Assembly (NCBI RefSeq): GCF_027213945.1
Contig: NZ_JAPWGW010000001.1
Location: 558,001-622,000 of the forward strand
Source: Henriciella marina
GTDB taxonomy: Bacteria; Pseudomonadota; Alphaproteobacteria; Caulobacterales; Hyphomonadaceae
DNA: 64,000 nt
Direction: 5' to 3'
Shown: piece by piece, positions 37,485-48,478 of the stretch
Layout of the letters: each line of letters starts with the position of its first letter
Position numbering within the stretch: position 1 is the stretch's first letter
Position numbers and translations under genes: made by a program
Notes under the pieces: model-generated
The model's database searches: none
The model's input: the letters and a program-made list of their open reading frames with translations, nothing else
Told to the model about the DNA's origin: nothing

Positions 37485-38468
37485 ATGAGCCTGACCAGCG
37501 ATACCGATGTTCTGACCGAGCTTGAGCCGACCGTAGAGATCAAGGTCCGTGATGTTTTCGGCATCGACACCGACATGGTCGTGCACGGCTTCGAAACGAA
37601 GACCGAATATGTGCCGGAGATTGACGAATCCTACCGGTTCGATCCTCAGACAACGCTGGCGATCCTGGCGGGCTTCGAGCACAATCGCCGTGTGATGGTG
37701 CAGGGCTATCACGGCACCGGCAAGTCGACCCATATCGAGCAGGTTGCGGCCCGCCTGAACTGGCCGATGATCCGCATCAACCTCGACAGTCATGTCAGCC
37801 GGATCGACATGGTCGGCAAGGACGCAATCGTGCTGAAAGAAGGCGTTCAGGTCACCGAATTTCGTGAAGGTATCCTGCCTTGGGCGCTGCAACGCCCGGT
37901 CGCGATCACCTTCGATGAATACGATGCCGGCCGTCCGGACGTGATGTTCGTGATCCAGCGCGTTCTGGAGGCCTCTGGCCGCCTCACGCTACTCGACCAG
38001 AACCGCGTCATCTCGCCGAACCCCTATTTCCGTCTGTTTGCGACGACGAACACTGTCGGTCTCGGCGATACCACGGGCCTCTATCACGGGACCCAGCAGC
38101 TCAACCAGGGCCAGATGGACCGCTGGAGCATCGTCACCACACTCAACTATCTTGAGCATGATGCCGAAGTGGAGATCATCTCGACCAAGGCGACAGATCT
38201 CGACAAGGAGCTTCTGTCCAAGATGGTGCGCTTGGCGGACCTGACCCGGAACGCATTCATGAACGGCGATATTTCCACCGTCATGAGCCCGCGTACCGTG
38301 ATCACCTGGGCAGAGAACTACCGGATCTTTGGCGACCTTGGCCATTCCTTCAGGATGACCTTCCTCAACAAGTGCGACGAACTCGAACGCCCGCTCGTGG
38401 CAGAGATGTATCAGCGCTGTTTCGGTGAAGACCTGCCGGAAAGCGCGCTGATGGTACGCGTCGCCTGA
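37485..38468 (+). CDS. cobS: CobS, AAA+ subunit of aerobic cobaltochelatase
   Basis: 327 residues. With CobT and CobN it inserts cobalt into hydrogenobyrinic acid a,c-diamide (aerobic B12 pathway). Walker [10 protein letters not shown] (74-82), [12 protein letters not shown] as Walker B, and [17 protein letters not shown], a typical CobS stretch. GAGGA precedes the ATG. cobT follows 71 bp later; cobN is not in the window. Confidence 0.95.
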   Translation: MSLTSDTDVLTELEPTVEIKVRDVFGIDTDMVVHGFETKTEYVPEIDESYRFDPQTTLAILAGFEHNRRVMVQGYHGTGKSTHIEQVAARLNWPMIRINLDSHVSRIDMVGKDAIVLKEGVQVTEFREGILPWALQRPVAITFDEYDAGRPDVMFVIQRVLEASGRLTLLDQNRVISPNPYFRLFATTNTVGLGDTTGLYHGTQQLNQGQMDRWSIVTTLNYLEHDAEVEIISTKATDLDKELLSKMVRLADLTRNAFMNGDISTVMSPRTVITWAENYRIFGDLGHSFRMTFLNKCDELERPLVAEMYQRCFGEDLPESALMVRVA

Positions 38469-38539
38469 ATTTGAGCGGCAGGCTGCCGCCTGCATGCAAA
38501 ACCCTTCGCAACTGCGATAGCGGGCGCTAAGTGAGGACC

Positions 38540-40543
38540 ATGTCTAAACAGGACGATACGCCCTACGAACTCTTCAAGCAGGCCCTTGCCGCAACGGCGA
38601 AGGCCATGAGCCAGACACGCGATGTGGAGACGAGCTTTGTCTCTGAGGCGGGCCGGGCTGAAGAAAACCGGCTTGTCCTGCAGGCGCCGCCACGCGAGCT
38701 TTCGAAAGAGCAGGCGGCTCGTGCCCGCGGCGAAGCTGACGCGCTATCGCTGCGTATGGCCCACCATGACGCGGCTGCACACCTGGCGGAACGTCCAAGC
38801 GGTGAGATGGCCCGTCAGGTCTATGAGGCTGCAGAGCGCGCCCGCATTGAATCCATCGGTGCAAACGCGATGGACGGCACCGCTGATAATCTCGACGCTG
38901 CCCTCGCCGCGCGTTGCGAGAAGGCAGGCTATAGCCGTATGCAGGATCGCACGGAAGCGCCAATCGCGCCGGCGATCGAGTTCTTGCTGCGCGAAAAGCT
39001 GACCGGCCGCAAATTGCCCGCGGAAGCAGAAGGCATCGCTTCCATCTGGCGCGATGAAGTGACGGAACGCGGCGGTAATGCGCTGGACGAACTGCTGACG
39101 CAACTCAACGACCAGCGCGCCTTTGCAAAGACTGTCCAGCGCCTCATCAAGGACCTCACAGAGGGAGACGAGGCTGGCGACGATCAGGAAGAAGAGAGCG
39201 AGACCGAAAGCGAGGAGCAATCCGAGCAGCAGGAAACCTCCAGCGACGATTCCGAGCAGGGCGATGAGACCGAGGGCTCCTCAACCGAGGAGATGGAAGC
39301 TGGCGAAAGCGACGATGTCGAAGGCGAAGAGACGAATGTCTCCGTAGACGCTGACGCCGAAGCTGAGGGTGAGGACGACTATGAAGAGAGCGATGACGGC
39401 TCCAAGCCGCTCCGCCCGAACTTCCGTGACGGCGATGACCGCCAGGACTTTTCCTATCGCGTCTTCACCACCGCGCATGATGAGATCGCCAAGGCCGCTG
39501 ACCTCTGCGATCCGGAAGAACTGACACGGCTTCGCGCCTATCTCGACCATCAGCTGCAATCGCTTCAGGGCGCGGTTTCCAAACTGGCCAACCGCCTGCA
39601 GCGCCGTCTGATGGCGCAGCAGAACCGGTCATGGTCCTTCGATCTGGAAGAGGGCGTGTTGGATACCGCTCGCCTCACCCGCGTCATTACAGACCCGACA
39701 GCGCCGCTTTCCTTCAAGCAGGAAGACGACTCTGAGTTCCGCGACACGGTTGTCACGCTGCTGCTTGATAATTCTGGCTCCATGCGTGGTCGCCCGATCA
39801 TGATCGCTGCGCTCTGCGCTGACATTCTCGCGCGGACGCTGGAGCGTTGCGGCGTGAAGGTGGAGATCCTCGGCTTTACGACCAAGGCCTGGAAGGGCGG
39901 TCTTGCCCGTGAGGACTGGGTGAAGGCTAATAAGCCTGCCGGCCCGGGCCGCCTCAATGATCTGCGCCACATCATCTATAAGTCTGCGGATGCCCCATGG
40001 CGCCGCGCGCGCAAGAATCTCGGCCTGATGATGCGTGAAGGCCTGTTAAAGGAGAATATCGACGGCGAGGCGCTCCTCTGGGCCCATGACCGTATTCTCG
40101 GCCGGTCAGAGCAGCGCAAGATCATGATGGTCATCTCTGATGGCGCGCCGGTCGACGATTCCACGCTGAGTGTAAATGTCGGCAACTATCTGGAACGCCA
40201 CCTGCGCCAGGTCATCGCCGAGATCGAGAACCGCAGCCCCGTTGAACTGATCGCCATCGGTATCGGGCATGACGTGACGCGTTACTACAAGCGGGCGGTT
40301 ACCCTTGTGGATGCCGAACAGCTTGGCGGCGCGATTACCGAGCAGCTGGCAAGCCTCTTCGACGAAAAAGACAATCTGCCAGACCAGAAAGCGATGGCAG
40401 TACAGGCACCGCGCAGCGTCGCAAGGCCAGATACCGCGACCAGCGGTGTATCTGAAACCGCGCGCGGCGGCCCTCGCTATGGCTCGCGTGATGTCAAAGT
40501 GACATCAATGCAGGATATTGCTCGCAAGGCCTCCAAGAGCTGA
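38540..40543 (+). CDS. cobT: CobT, VWA-domain subunit of aerobic cobaltochelatase
   Basis: 667 residues: an N-terminal helical domain, a very acidic Glu/Asp/Ser-rich linker (about 210-287), and a C-terminal von Willebrand A domain whose metal-adhesion motif is DNSGSMRG (about 407). This layout is typical of CobT, which forms a two-ring complex with CobS. GAGGA lies only 2 nt before the chosen ATG, so a GTG at 38531 remains possible. Confidence 0.94.
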   Translation: MSKQDDTPYELFKQALAATAKAMSQTRDVETSFVSEAGRAEENRLVLQAPPRELSKEQAARARGEADALSLRMAHHDAAAHLAERPSGEMARQVYEAAERARIESIGANAMDGTADNLDAALAARCEKAGYSRMQDRTEAPIAPAIEFLLREKLTGRKLPAEAEGIASIWRDEVTERGGNALDELLTQLNDQRAFAKTVQRLIKDLTEGDEAGDDQEEESETESEEQSEQQETSSDDSEQGDETEGSSTEEMEAGESDDVEGEETNVSVDADAEAEGEDDYEESDDGSKPLRPNFRDGDDRQDFSYRVFTTAHDEIAKAADLCDPEELTRLRAYLDHQLQSLQGAVSKLANRLQRRLMAQQNRSWSFDLEEGVLDTARLTRVITDPTAPLSFKQEDDSEFRDTVVTLLLDNSGSMRGRPIMIAALCADILARTLERCGVKVEILGFTTKAWKGGLAREDWVKANKPAGPGRLNDLRHIIYKSADAPWRRARKNLGLMMREGLLKENIDGEALLWAHDRILGRSEQRKIMMVISDGAPVDDSTLSVNVGNYLERHLRQVIAEIENRSPVELIAIGIGHDVTRYYKRAVTLVDAEQLGGAITEQLASLFDEKDNLPDQKAMAVQAPRSVARPDTATSGVSETARGGPRYGSRDVKVTSMQDIARKASKS

Positions 40544-40563
40544 TCTCCAGCAGGACATTAGAG

Positions 40564-41631
40564 ATGAACCAGACTTTTCTATTCGCCGCATCCCTGCTGG
40601 CGCTGGGCGTTGTCGGCTGCAGTTCTGGCACGCCCGAAGCGCCAGCGTCGCCCCCGGCGGATTTGTGGGTCTATGACGCGGCCGATAGCAATTTTGCAGA
40701 CAGCTCCTGCGCCGATGGCGAGCCTGTGGGCTTCGCCATGTCCTTCATCATGGCGGCAGAGCCAGTAGACCTCGGACCCACGGAGGCTGTTGCCCGCGCC
40801 TTGACGGGCGTCGAATTCGTGAAGGGCTGGGCCCTGGATGCGCCGCTGGCATCTTTCGGTGGGCTTTCCGGTCTCGACATTCTGCCGGGCGGTGACCTGC
40901 TCGCAATATCTGATGCGGGCGCATTCGTGCGCATCCCTTTCGATCAATCCGCGCTCACGCTGCAGGGGCAAGCGACTCTCACCTATCTGAGGGGTGCGGA
41001 CGGAGAAATCCTGACCGGCAAATCGGAAGCCGACGCCGAAGGTTTGCATGTCGAAGACGGCATTGCCTTTGTCAGCTTCGAACGTGACCACCGGGTCGAG
41101 GCGTTTGCCTTTGAACGCTGCGGCGGCAATGCGCGCGCGGTACGGGTGGCCAGCTTGGGCGCGCGCCCAACGGGGCTCGGTCGGTCGATAAGCGAGAATT
41201 CGGGTCCGGAAGGCCTTGCTCTGCGGGACGGGGAGCTGTTGTTGGGGCTTGAAACGCTGGTGGGTGGTGACGGGCCGCTTGGCGTGGCCACCCAGGACAG
41301 CGATGTATCTTTCGCGGCCGTGCCGTGGATAAAGGCGGATGGCACGCCGCTGGTTGGCCTCGATGTGATTGGTGACGAGCTTTACAGTCTCCACCGCGCC
41401 TATAACCCGCTGACGCGTCAGAACGCGATTGGTATCCGGGTGCGCGGCGCTGACGGTGAGACCAGGACGCTCGCCTTTATGGCGGCGCCACTCAACCTCG
41501 ATAATTTCGAGGCGATCGCCGTTCTGCCGCTGGACGACCAGCGTCGCCGCATCTTCATAATGTCAGACGATAATTTCAGCGAGAACCAGCGCACGCTGCT
41601 CTACATCTTTGAGACGACGGGTCCGGCCTAG
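40564..41631 (+). CDS. Phytase-like/esterase-like lipoprotein
   Basis: 355 residues with signal peptide and lipobox VVGC (Cys19). The body matches the 'esterase-like activity of phytase' family, with FGGLSGLDILPGGDLLAISD near the start of a beta-propeller-like fold and NFEAIAVLPL and FIMSDDNFS near the end. Catalytic function unproven in the family. It starts 20 bp after cobT. Its TAG is interlocked with the TlpA-like stop (CTAG). Confidence 0.75.
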   Translation: MNQTFLFAASLLALGVVGCSSGTPEAPASPPADLWVYDAADSNFADSSCADGEPVGFAMSFIMAAEPVDLGPTEAVARALTGVEFVKGWALDAPLASFGGLSGLDILPGGDLLAISDAGAFVRIPFDQSALTLQGQATLTYLRGADGEILTGKSEADAEGLHVEDGIAFVSFERDHRVEAFAFERCGGNARAVRVASLGARPTGLGRSISENSGPEGLALRDGELLLGLETLVGGDGPLGVATQDSDVSFAAVPWIKADGTPLVGLDVIGDELYSLHRAYNPLTRQNAIGIRVRGADGETRTLAFMAAPLNLDNFEAIAVLPLDDQRRRIFIMSDDNFSENQRTLLYIFETTGPA

Positions 41632-42218
41632 TTCTTGATCGCGTCGATTAGAGCGATAGCCTCATAGGAATCCCAGGCCGCTTCCCCGGCCAGGCGGGCG
41701 ATTTCTGCGCCGGTCTCGTCATAGATGACCGTCGTCGGAAAACCGCGCGCTCCGCTATCATAGACGACTTCCCAGCGCTCTGGCGGGACGAAATAGAAAT
41801 CTATGACACCGTCGGTGAGTTCCTGCAGGCGCTGGCGAGCATAATCGCGGTCTTCTTCTGCATCGATGCTGATCGCGACGATCTGGAAGTTCTCATCGCC
41901 TCTGGCGGTCTGCAGCGCGGCTAGAGACGGCATTTCTCGCTCGCACGGTGCGCACCATGTGGCCCAGAAATTGACCAGGATATTGCGACCTTCAAAGTCG
42001 GCCAGCGTGACTTTCTCTCCGTCCGGACCGTCGAACGCGGCGGTTGAGACAGTCTCTCCGCGATTTGAAACATCCAGTGCGGCAATCGACCCAGTGGCAA
42101 GATTGGCAATCTCGTCCTTACTTCCGCCCTTGGAAGTTGCCTGAAGCAATGTCAAAGACACCCCCGCGAGCCCGACAAGGACCAGGGCCGTAATAGCGAG
42201 TTTCACAAGGCGGGACAT
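41628..42218 (-). CDS. TlpA-like thiol:disulfide oxidoreductase
   Basis: 196 residues with an N-terminal membrane anchor (about 6-25) and a periplasmic thioredoxin fold containing WCAPC (88-92) in NFWATWCAPCEREMPSL and a cis-Pro in GFPTT. Expected to reduce disulfides in the periplasm, for example for cytochrome c maturation. Divergent from argH. Confidence 0.9.
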   Translation of the reverse strand: MSRLVKLAITALVLVGLAGVSLTLLQATSKGGSKDEIANLATGSIAALDVSNRGETVSTAAFDGPDGEKVTLADFEGRNILVNFWATWCAPCEREMPSLAALQTARGDENFQIVAISIDAEEDRDYARQRLQELTDGVIDFYFVPPERWEVVYDSGARGFPTTVIYDETGAEIARLAGEAAWDSYEAIALIDAIKN

Positions 42219-42252
42219 ACCGAACCCCTCTTAAGTATCCAGGATGCAGGAC

Positions 42253-43665
42253 ATGGTAGATAATCCCTCGAAAGGCCAGCAGATGTGGGGAGGACGCTTT
42301 GCCGCGCAACCGTCCGACATCATGCAGTCGATCAACGCCTCAATTGATGTCGACCGCCGCATGGTGCTCCAGGACATCGCGGGCAGCCGCGCCCATGCTG
42401 ACATGCTGGCAGAGACCGGTATCATCGCCGAAGAGGATAATGTCGCCATACAGGACGGCCTCGATCAGGTCCTTGAAGAGGTAAAGGCCGGCACCTTCCC
42501 TTACCGGGTAGAGCTTGAAGACATTCACATGAATATCGAGGCGCGGCTGAAAGAGCTGATCGGTGCTCCGGCCGGGCGCCTGCACACCGCCCGCTCGCGC
42601 AATGATCAGGTCGTCACCGGCTTCCGTCTCTGGACGCGAGGCGCCATCGGCGAGGCGACGCGAGCGCTCAGCGCGCTCCAGCGTATCCTGCTGACCCGCG
42701 CGGGGGAGCATGCGGATACGATCATGCCGGGCTTCACACACCTGCAGACGGCGCAGCCCGTTACGCTCGGCCATCACCTGCTTGCTTATGTCGAGATGAT
42801 CGAGCGCGACAAGTCGCGGCTTCTCGGCGCCGCCTCGCGCGCGAATGAGTCGCCACTCGGCGCCGCTGCACTCGCGGGCACAGGCTTTCCAATCGACCGG
42901 GATGCTACTGCCGAAGCGCTCGGTTTCGACAGGCCGATGGCAAATTCTCTCGATGCCGTGTCGGCGCGCGACTTTGCACTCGAAGCGCTGGCGGCGCTTT
43001 CCATTGCGGCGACGCACCTTTCGCGTCTGGCCGAGGAAATTGTCCTCTGGACCAGCGCACAGTTCGGCTTTGCGCGGCTTTCCGATGAGTGGTCGACCGG
43101 CTCGTCCATAATGCCTCAAAAGCGCAACCCTGATGCCGCGGAGCTGATCCGCGCCAAGGCCGCGCTGATCGCCGGTCAGTTTGCCAGTTTGCAGGGCGCG
43201 GTGAAGGCATTGCCGCTCGCTTACGCAAAGGACCTGCAGGACGATAAGCGCCTGACCTTCGAAGCTTTCGATACGTTCGACCTCTGTGCCCGCGCCATGG
43301 CCGGGATGATGGAGACGATCAGCTTCGACAAGGCAAATATGCGCGCGGCGGCGGCGAAGGGCTATTCCACGGCGACCGATCTTGCTGACTGGCTGGTGCG
43401 CGAACTGAAGCTTCCTTTCCGCGATGCGCACCATGTGACTGGGCGCATTGTGGCCATGGCAGAGGCGGATGGTATCGGCCTCGAGGCGCTTTCCTTAAAT
43501 TCCATGCAGGAAGTCGAACCGCGCCTTACAGACGCCGTCTTTTCCGTGCTAAGCGTCGAAGCGTCTGCCGCCAGCCGCGAAAGCTATGGCGGCACTGCGC
43601 CTGTCCGCGTGAAGGAGCAGATTGAGCTATGGAACAAACGTCTCGGCCTGGAGGCCACATCATGA
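42253..43665 (+). CDS. argH: Argininosuccinate lyase
   Basis: Last step of arginine synthesis. 470 residues from 42253, chosen because AGGA lies 8 nt upstream; an ATG at 42244 is possible. The fumarase-superfamily signature [12 protein letters not shown] (about 283) and TARSRNDQV are intact, as is the N-terminal MWGGRF. Its TGA overlaps the lptM start. Confidence 0.97.
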   Translation: MVDNPSKGQQMWGGRFAAQPSDIMQSINASIDVDRRMVLQDIAGSRAHADMLAETGIIAEEDNVAIQDGLDQVLEEVKAGTFPYRVELEDIHMNIEARLKELIGAPAGRLHTARSRNDQVVTGFRLWTRGAIGEATRALSALQRILLTRAGEHADTIMPGFTHLQTAQPVTLGHHLLAYVEMIERDKSRLLGAASRANESPLGAAALAGTGFPIDRDATAEALGFDRPMANSLDAVSARDFALEALAALSIAATHLSRLAEEIVLWTSAQFGFARLSDEWSTGSSIMPQKRNPDAAELIRAKAALIAGQFASLQGAVKALPLAYAKDLQDDKRLTFEAFDTFDLCARAMAGMMETISFDKANMRAAAAKGYSTATDLADWLVRELKLPFRDAHHVTGRIVAMAEADGIGLEALSLNSMQEVEPRLTDAVFSVLSVEASAASRESYGGTAPVRVKEQIELWNKRLGLEATS

Positions 43666-43940
43666 TGAAACGACTGACAACGATTGGCCTTTTTGCGGTT
43701 GCCGCTGGCGTGCTGAGTGGCTGCGGCGTTCGCGGCGACCTGGACCGGCCGCCGCCAATCTTTTCTTCTCCGCCTGACGAAGAGGCTCGCCAGCCTGTCG
43801 CATCGACTGTCGAAGTTGCTGCTGCGCCAGCCCGTTCGGAAGACCAGGCCTATTACAATGGCCTCGGCGGTGAGATCCCGAAAGCGGACCCAGAAGCTGA
43901 CATTGGCGAAACGGGTCTAGATGAAGTCTCGCCGGACTAA
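43662..43940 (+). CDS. lptM: LptM/YifL-type small lipoprotein
   Basis: 92 residues. Signal peptide with lipobox LSGC followed by [11 protein letters not shown], the short G-x-L-x-x-P signature of LptM, which helps LptD mature. The ATG overlaps the argH stop (ATGA) and has GGAGG upstream. The tail (DEEARQP onward) is acidic and low-complexity. Located between argH and lysA, a common arrangement. Confidence 0.85.
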   Translation: MMKRLTTIGLFAVAAGVLSGCGVRGDLDRPPPIFSSPPDEEARQPVASTVEVAAAPARSEDQAYYNGLGGEIPKADPEADIGETGLDEVSPD

Positions 43941-43952
43941 GGACCGAGCCTT

Positions 43953-45218
43953 TTGCACCATTTCAATTACAAGCAAGGCCGCCTCCATTGCGAGGATGTG
44001 GCGCTGGATACGATTGCCGACGATGTCGGCACACCTGTCTATGTCTACTCATCTGCCACGCTGCGCCGTCATGCGCGCGTGATCGCAGATGCGTTTGACG
44101 GCATGAGTTGCCTCATTGCCTATTCAGTAAAGGCGAACGGCAACCTCGGCGTACTGAAAACGCTGGCTGCCGAAGGATGCGGCGCTGACGTCGTAAGCGG
44201 CGGGGAACTGATGCGTGCCCGAAAGGCGGGTATCCCGGCGAGCAAGATCGTGTTTTCCGGTGTCGGAAAGACACGGTCCGAAATGCGCCTCGCGCTGGAA
44301 GAGGGCATTCACCAGTTCAACATTGAGAGCTCGGCAGAGCTTGGCGTGCTCGCTGCGGTCGCGAAATCTGTCGGCAAGACAGCTAAAGTTGCTGTCAGGG
44401 TTAATCCGGATGTCGCGGCTGGCGGACATCCTAACATCTCGACCGGCAAGGCAGGCGACAAGTTCGGCGTGCCCTGGAACGAAGCCCGGCAGGCCTATGC
44501 CCAGATCGCAGAGACGGATGGTGTCGAGGCGGTCGGTGTCGATGTGCACATTGGGTCACAGATCGACGATATTGCGCCAATGCGCGCGGCCTTCGAGAAA
44601 GTCATGACGCTGGTCACAGACCTGCGTGCTGACGGTCATGATATCCGGCGTGTGGATCTCGGCGGCGGTCTCGGCATTCCCTACAAGTCGGGCGACAATC
44701 CTCCGCCGCCTTCTGCCTATGCAAAGATGATCCGGGAGGTCACCGAAGGGATGGGTCTGGAAGTCATACTTGAGCCGGGCCGCGTCATCGCGGGCAATGC
44801 GGGTGTGCTTGTGACCGAGGCTCTCTTCGTTAAACCGGCGCCGCAACGCAACTTCCTGATGGTCGATGCCGGCATGAATGATCTGATGCGCCCTGCCCTC
44901 TATCAGGCACATCATGATATCCTCCCGCTCCGCGAGCGCGGCGCAGATAATGAACAGGTGCGCTACGACATTGTCGGACCCATCTGCGAGTCTACGGACA
45001 AGTTTGCTGCAGAGCGTGACATGCCGCGCATTGAAGGGGGCGACCGTCTGGCTGTAATGTCAGCGGGTGCCTACGGTGCCGTGCTTTCGTCGCAATACAA
45101 TGCGAGGCCTCTCGTTCCGGAAGTCCTGGTCGATGGAGACCGCTATGCCGTCATTCGCAGGCGACCTGACTTCGACGAGATGATCGCATTGGAGAGCATG
45201 CCCGATTGGCTGAGCTGA
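43953..45218 (+). CDS. lysA: Diaminopimelate decarboxylase
   Basis: PLP enzyme that makes lysine. 421 residues from a TTG start at 43953 with AAGGA upstream. Lys60 in AYSVKAN binds PLP; GGGLGIPY, EPGRVI and CESTD are in place. Follows lptM by 12 bp and overlaps the next gene by 13 bp. Confidence 0.96.
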   Translation: MHHFNYKQGRLHCEDVALDTIADDVGTPVYVYSSATLRRHARVIADAFDGMSCLIAYSVKANGNLGVLKTLAAEGCGADVVSGGELMRARKAGIPASKIVFSGVGKTRSEMRLALEEGIHQFNIESSAELGVLAAVAKSVGKTAKVAVRVNPDVAAGGHPNISTGKAGDKFGVPWNEARQAYAQIAETDGVEAVGVDVHIGSQIDDIAPMRAAFEKVMTLVTDLRADGHDIRRVDLGGGLGIPYKSGDNPPPPSAYAKMIREVTEGMGLEVILEPGRVIAGNAGVLVTEALFVKPAPQRNFLMVDAGMNDLMRPALYQAHHDILPLRERGADNEQVRYDIVGPICESTDKFAAERDMPRIEGGDRLAVMSAGAYGAVLSSQYNARPLVPEVLVDGDRYAVIRRRPDFDEMIALESMPDWLS

Positions 45219-47851
45219 AAAGGATCCCCGGACTCGAGCCCAAGATCGCCCGAACGAAAGCGGCGCTCTGGAGGCTGAGTACGGCCCGCGCATTCTGGCC
45301 TCTCGCTGTTTTTGTGACGATTTTTTTCGTCATGGCGCTGACCGGGCTTCTCGACGGGGTCAGCGAAAAGCTGGCTTCGATCGCGCTTGTTATTTTTCTC
45401 GCTGGACTTCTGCCACTCGTCTGGTTCGGCGCTTCGCGTTATCGCGAGCCGGAACGCGCCGAGGCGATACGCCTGCTGGACCGCCAGTCCGAGCTGCGTC
45501 CCCTTTCTGCACTGCAGGACCGCCCGGCAAGACCTGACGCAAGCGGTGTTGCGCTTTGGCGGGCGCATGAGACCGATCTGACAGATGCCGCGCGCAGGCT
45601 GAACGTTCCGGACTTTAGCGCTGAATGGCGTGCCTCGGACCCGCTCTATCTGCGATTCATCCTGCCTGCCTTGCTAGCTGTCGCGGCTTTCATGTCATTC
45701 TCTGTGGCGGGTGAGCGACTGTCGCGCGCTTTCAGCCCGGATGTTGGCAGCCTGTTCGGCGCAGAAAATATCCGTATTGAGGCATGGATCACACCGCCGG
45801 AGCATACCGGCAAACCACCTGTCTTCCTCGCCGCTGATGCCGCGCCGGTTCGCGTGCCTGCAGGTTCTGAACTAACGGTGCGGGCGCAGGCACCTTCAGC
45901 GCCTAATCTTATCATCGAGAGCGAGGAACGCCGCGAACGGGTCCGATTTAGTAAAACCCCGGAAGGCGCTTATGAGGCGCGCGCGATCATCGCTGCCGAT
46001 AGTGATCTGCGCGTCAGCTGGTGGGGGGCGCGGGCAAGCTGGCGCATCTTGGCTTCACCAGACAATCCGCCGGAAGTAGAATGGGTCTCGACGCCTGAAA
46101 TGACCCCGCTCGACCGGACGGAGTTCGAGTGGAAGCTCGCTGACGATTACGGCGTCGACGCCTTGCAGCTCGTCCTTCAACGTACCGATCAGGGAACAGA
46201 TAGCCCCGCAGAGATCGTCGATCTGCAGATGCCGGGAATTTCGCCGCGCGAGTCGCAGGAGGTGGCGTCGATCGACCTCACGCGCCACCGCTGGGCGGGC
46301 CTCGAGGTCAGCGCGAGACTTCGGGTGGCGGACGGGGCCGGTCAGACCGGTTTCAGCGAAGAGGCCGTTTTCATCCTCCCTGAAAAACTGCTCCTCCAGC
46401 CACTCGCCCGGGCCATTCAGGATATCCGGGTCACGATCCTTCGCGAGGATGATGAGTATACGCTGACAGTAACGGCGAACCGCGAAAGCCTTGTCCAGAA
46501 TGAGGTTTTCACCGAAGCGACGCAGCGGATTTCACGCGCGCCTGCAGGGATCCAGCGCGCCTCCCTGATGATAGACGCTGTCACCTACAAGCCCGAACGC
46601 TTCTTCGAGGATGTGAACGTCTATTTCGGCCTCAGCCATGCCGGATCTATTCTGCAGGCGGCAAGTTCCACCGACGAGGCCGATGAGACAGAGCCGCTTC
46701 TCTGGTCACTGGCACTCCGGGCCGAATATGGCAGTGCCGCTGATGCCCTGCGCGCCTTGCAGGCCGCGCGTCAGGCCCTTGAGGAAGCGCTGCGCGACGG
46801 CGCCTCAGAAGCTGAGATTCAGCGACGCATGGAAGCGTTCAAACAGGCCGCGCAGAACTATCTCGCGGCCCGGATGGCCGAAGCCTTGGCGAACGGTCTT
46901 GATGCCCCGCCGAGCGATACTGATAGCGCACAGGGCGGCGGCTCCGGCATGGGGGGCAGCGATTTTGCTGACATGCTGAACGCGCTGTCTGACCTCACCG
47001 AAACCGGTGCGAGTGATCAGGCAAGGCAGCTGCTCGCCGACATCACCAACATGCTTGAGAACTTGCAGTTCCAACAGGGCAATGGCAGCGGCGAAGGCTT
47101 CCCCGGCATGCCGGGTGAGCCGGGTGAGAATGACGACGACATGCCTGAGGAGGAGCGCGAGCTGTCCGAAACCCTTCAGGAACTGTCAGACCTGCTGCGC
47201 GAACAGCGCGACCTCAATGATGACACGCTGGCTGAGCAGCGCGGCGAACGGCGCAGCCAACCCGGCCAGCCGCCCGGAAACCAGCAACAGGGCCAGCAGG
47301 GTGAGTCAGGCACCCAGTCTGGTAAGGAAGAGGGCGAAGATGGCAGCTCAAGCCGCGGCGGCACGTTGACCGAACGCCAGGCCCGTCTGGGTGATCTTGT
47401 CGAAGAGCTTGCCCGTCGGCGTGGCCGCGAAGGTAACAGCAGCGAGGATGGCGCTGGCGCAGGCGGGACGGTCGACGAGGAAACCCTTGAGGCTATTGAG
47501 CGGGCGCAGCGCCGCGCCGCTGAGGCGCTTGAGGACGGCAACAATTTCCGTGCGATCCGAAATCAGGATGATGCGACCGATCAGATACGGGACCTCGCCG
47601 AAGGCCTTGCGCGCGAACTCGACGATCTCAAACGCGACCGCCTCGGCGAAGAATACGGCAATGGCGGTGACCGGGTCGATCCGTTTGGACGGCCAATGGG
47701 CGGCACCTCAGACAGCCGTGATGTCAACATTCCCGACGAGGCTGAACGTCAGCGGGCCAAGGATATTCTGGAAGAGCTCCGCCGCCGCTATGGCGACCCG
47801 GCTGATGAAGAAGAGCGCAACTACCTTGAGCGCCTGCTCGACCGCTTCTGA
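45206..47851 (+). CDS. TIGR02302/DUF4175 family large membrane protein
   Basis: 881 residues from a TTG that lies inside the end of lysA. Three hydrophobic segments near the N-terminus (about 28-50, 57-75, 148-168) precede a large soluble part. The second half is helical and very charged: an Ala/Glu-rich region, a short collagen-like PGMPGEPGE stretch (about 633), Gln/Gly-rich repeats, then ARRRGREGNSSEDG and a conserved-looking C-terminus ending ERNYLERLLDRF. This matches the alphaproteobacterial TIGR02302 family, of unknown function, often next to lysA. Convergent with fau; the stops abut as TGATCA. Confidence 0.85.
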   Translation: MAELKRIPGLEPKIARTKAALWRLSTARAFWPLAVFVTIFFVMALTGLLDGVSEKLASIALVIFLAGLLPLVWFGASRYREPERAEAIRLLDRQSELRPLSALQDRPARPDASGVALWRAHETDLTDAARRLNVPDFSAEWRASDPLYLRFILPALLAVAAFMSFSVAGERLSRAFSPDVGSLFGAENIRIEAWITPPEHTGKPPVFLAADAAPVRVPAGSELTVRAQAPSAPNLIIESEERRERVRFSKTPEGAYEARAIIAADSDLRVSWWGARASWRILASPDNPPEVEWVSTPEMTPLDRTEFEWKLADDYGVDALQLVLQRTDQGTDSPAEIVDLQMPGISPRESQEVASIDLTRHRWAGLEVSARLRVADGAGQTGFSEEAVFILPEKLLLQPLARAIQDIRVTILREDDEYTLTVTANRESLVQNEVFTEATQRISRAPAGIQRASLMIDAVTYKPERFFEDVNVYFGLSHAGSILQAASSTDEADETEPLLWSLALRAEYGSAADALRALQAARQALEEALRDGASEAEIQRRMEAFKQAAQNYLAARMAEALANGLDAPPSDTDSAQGGGSGMGGSDFADMLNALSDLTETGASDQARQLLADITNMLENLQFQQGNGSGEGFPGMPGEPGENDDDMPEEERELSETLQELSDLLREQRDLNDDTLAEQRGERRSQPGQPPGNQQQGQQGESGTQSGKEEGEDGSSSRGGTLTERQARLGDLVEELARRRGREGNSSEDGAGAGGTVDEETLEAIERAQRRAAEALEDGNNFRAIRNQDDATDQIRDLAEGLARELDDLKRDRLGEEYGNGGDRVDPFGRPMGGTSDSRDVNIPDEAERQRAKDILEELRRRYGDPADEEERNYLERLLDRF

Positions 47852-48478
47852 TCAGGCAGCGCTCGGCCCGTTGTCATTCGGGCCGCCATCACCCTTGAAG
47901 GTCCGCATCATGAAAATGGGCACAGAGCCGCGCTCGGTTACGGCCCAGTCCAGAGGCTGGTCGTGTGGTTCGGCTGGTAGCTGGTCCAGCATCTGCGCAT
48001 GAAAGCCGACCCCGCAGGCGAAGACACGTCCATTGACGCGCAATCCTGAAACCGTGCGGTCATAGAAACCCTTGCCATAGCCAAGGCGCGTACCATGCCC
48101 GTCGAAAGCGAGTAGAGGCATCAATACGAGTGTCGGATGAACCATCTCCGCACTCTCGATCGGCTGGCGAAGGCCCATGGAGGCCTTCTCGAGAGCATCA
48201 TTCGAGGACCAGGCCCGGAATGTCATTGACCCATCGGTCTCAAGACGCGGCAGGGCAAGCCTTGCGCCTTCACCCTCAAGCCGTTCCATTAGCGGTAGCG
48301 GATCAATCTCGCTTCCGATCGGTAGGTAGCCTGCAACGAGGGGCCCGTAACGCTCAAACAGCTTCAGCGGAAACTTGGATGCCAGTGTTTCACCGGCGTC
48401 AGGGTCGCGCGCATGCGCTTCTTCGCGCAAGGTCTTCAGCTCACGCCGGAGGGCAGCTTTCTCGTCCCCGGCGCTCAA
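47852..48478 (-). CDS. 5-formyltetrahydrofolate cyclo-ligase
   Basis: 208 residues of the YgfA/FAU family that converts 5-formyl-THF to 5,10-methenyl-THF with ATP. Seen are KAALRREL near the N-terminus, YLPIGSEIDPLPLM, LAFDGHGTRLGYGKGFYDR (glycine-rich loop) and the C-terminal AVTERG. Third gene of mtaB-ftsY-fau, with a 4-bp overlap to ftsY. Confidence 0.92.
   Translation of the reverse strand: MSAGDEKAALRRELKTLREEAHARDPDAGETLASKFPLKLFERYGPLVAGYLPIGSEIDPLPLMERLEGEGARLALPRLETDGSMTFRAWSSNDALEKASMGLRQPIESAEMVHPTLVLMPLLAFDGHGTRLGYGKGFYDRTVSGLRVNGRVFACGVGFHAQMLDQLPAEPHDQPLDWAVTERGSVPIFMMRTFKGDGGPNDNGPSAA

Noticed and set aside
42340-43434. 364-codon open frame opposite argH
   Set aside because: Shadow of argH; Arg/His-rich composition without domains.
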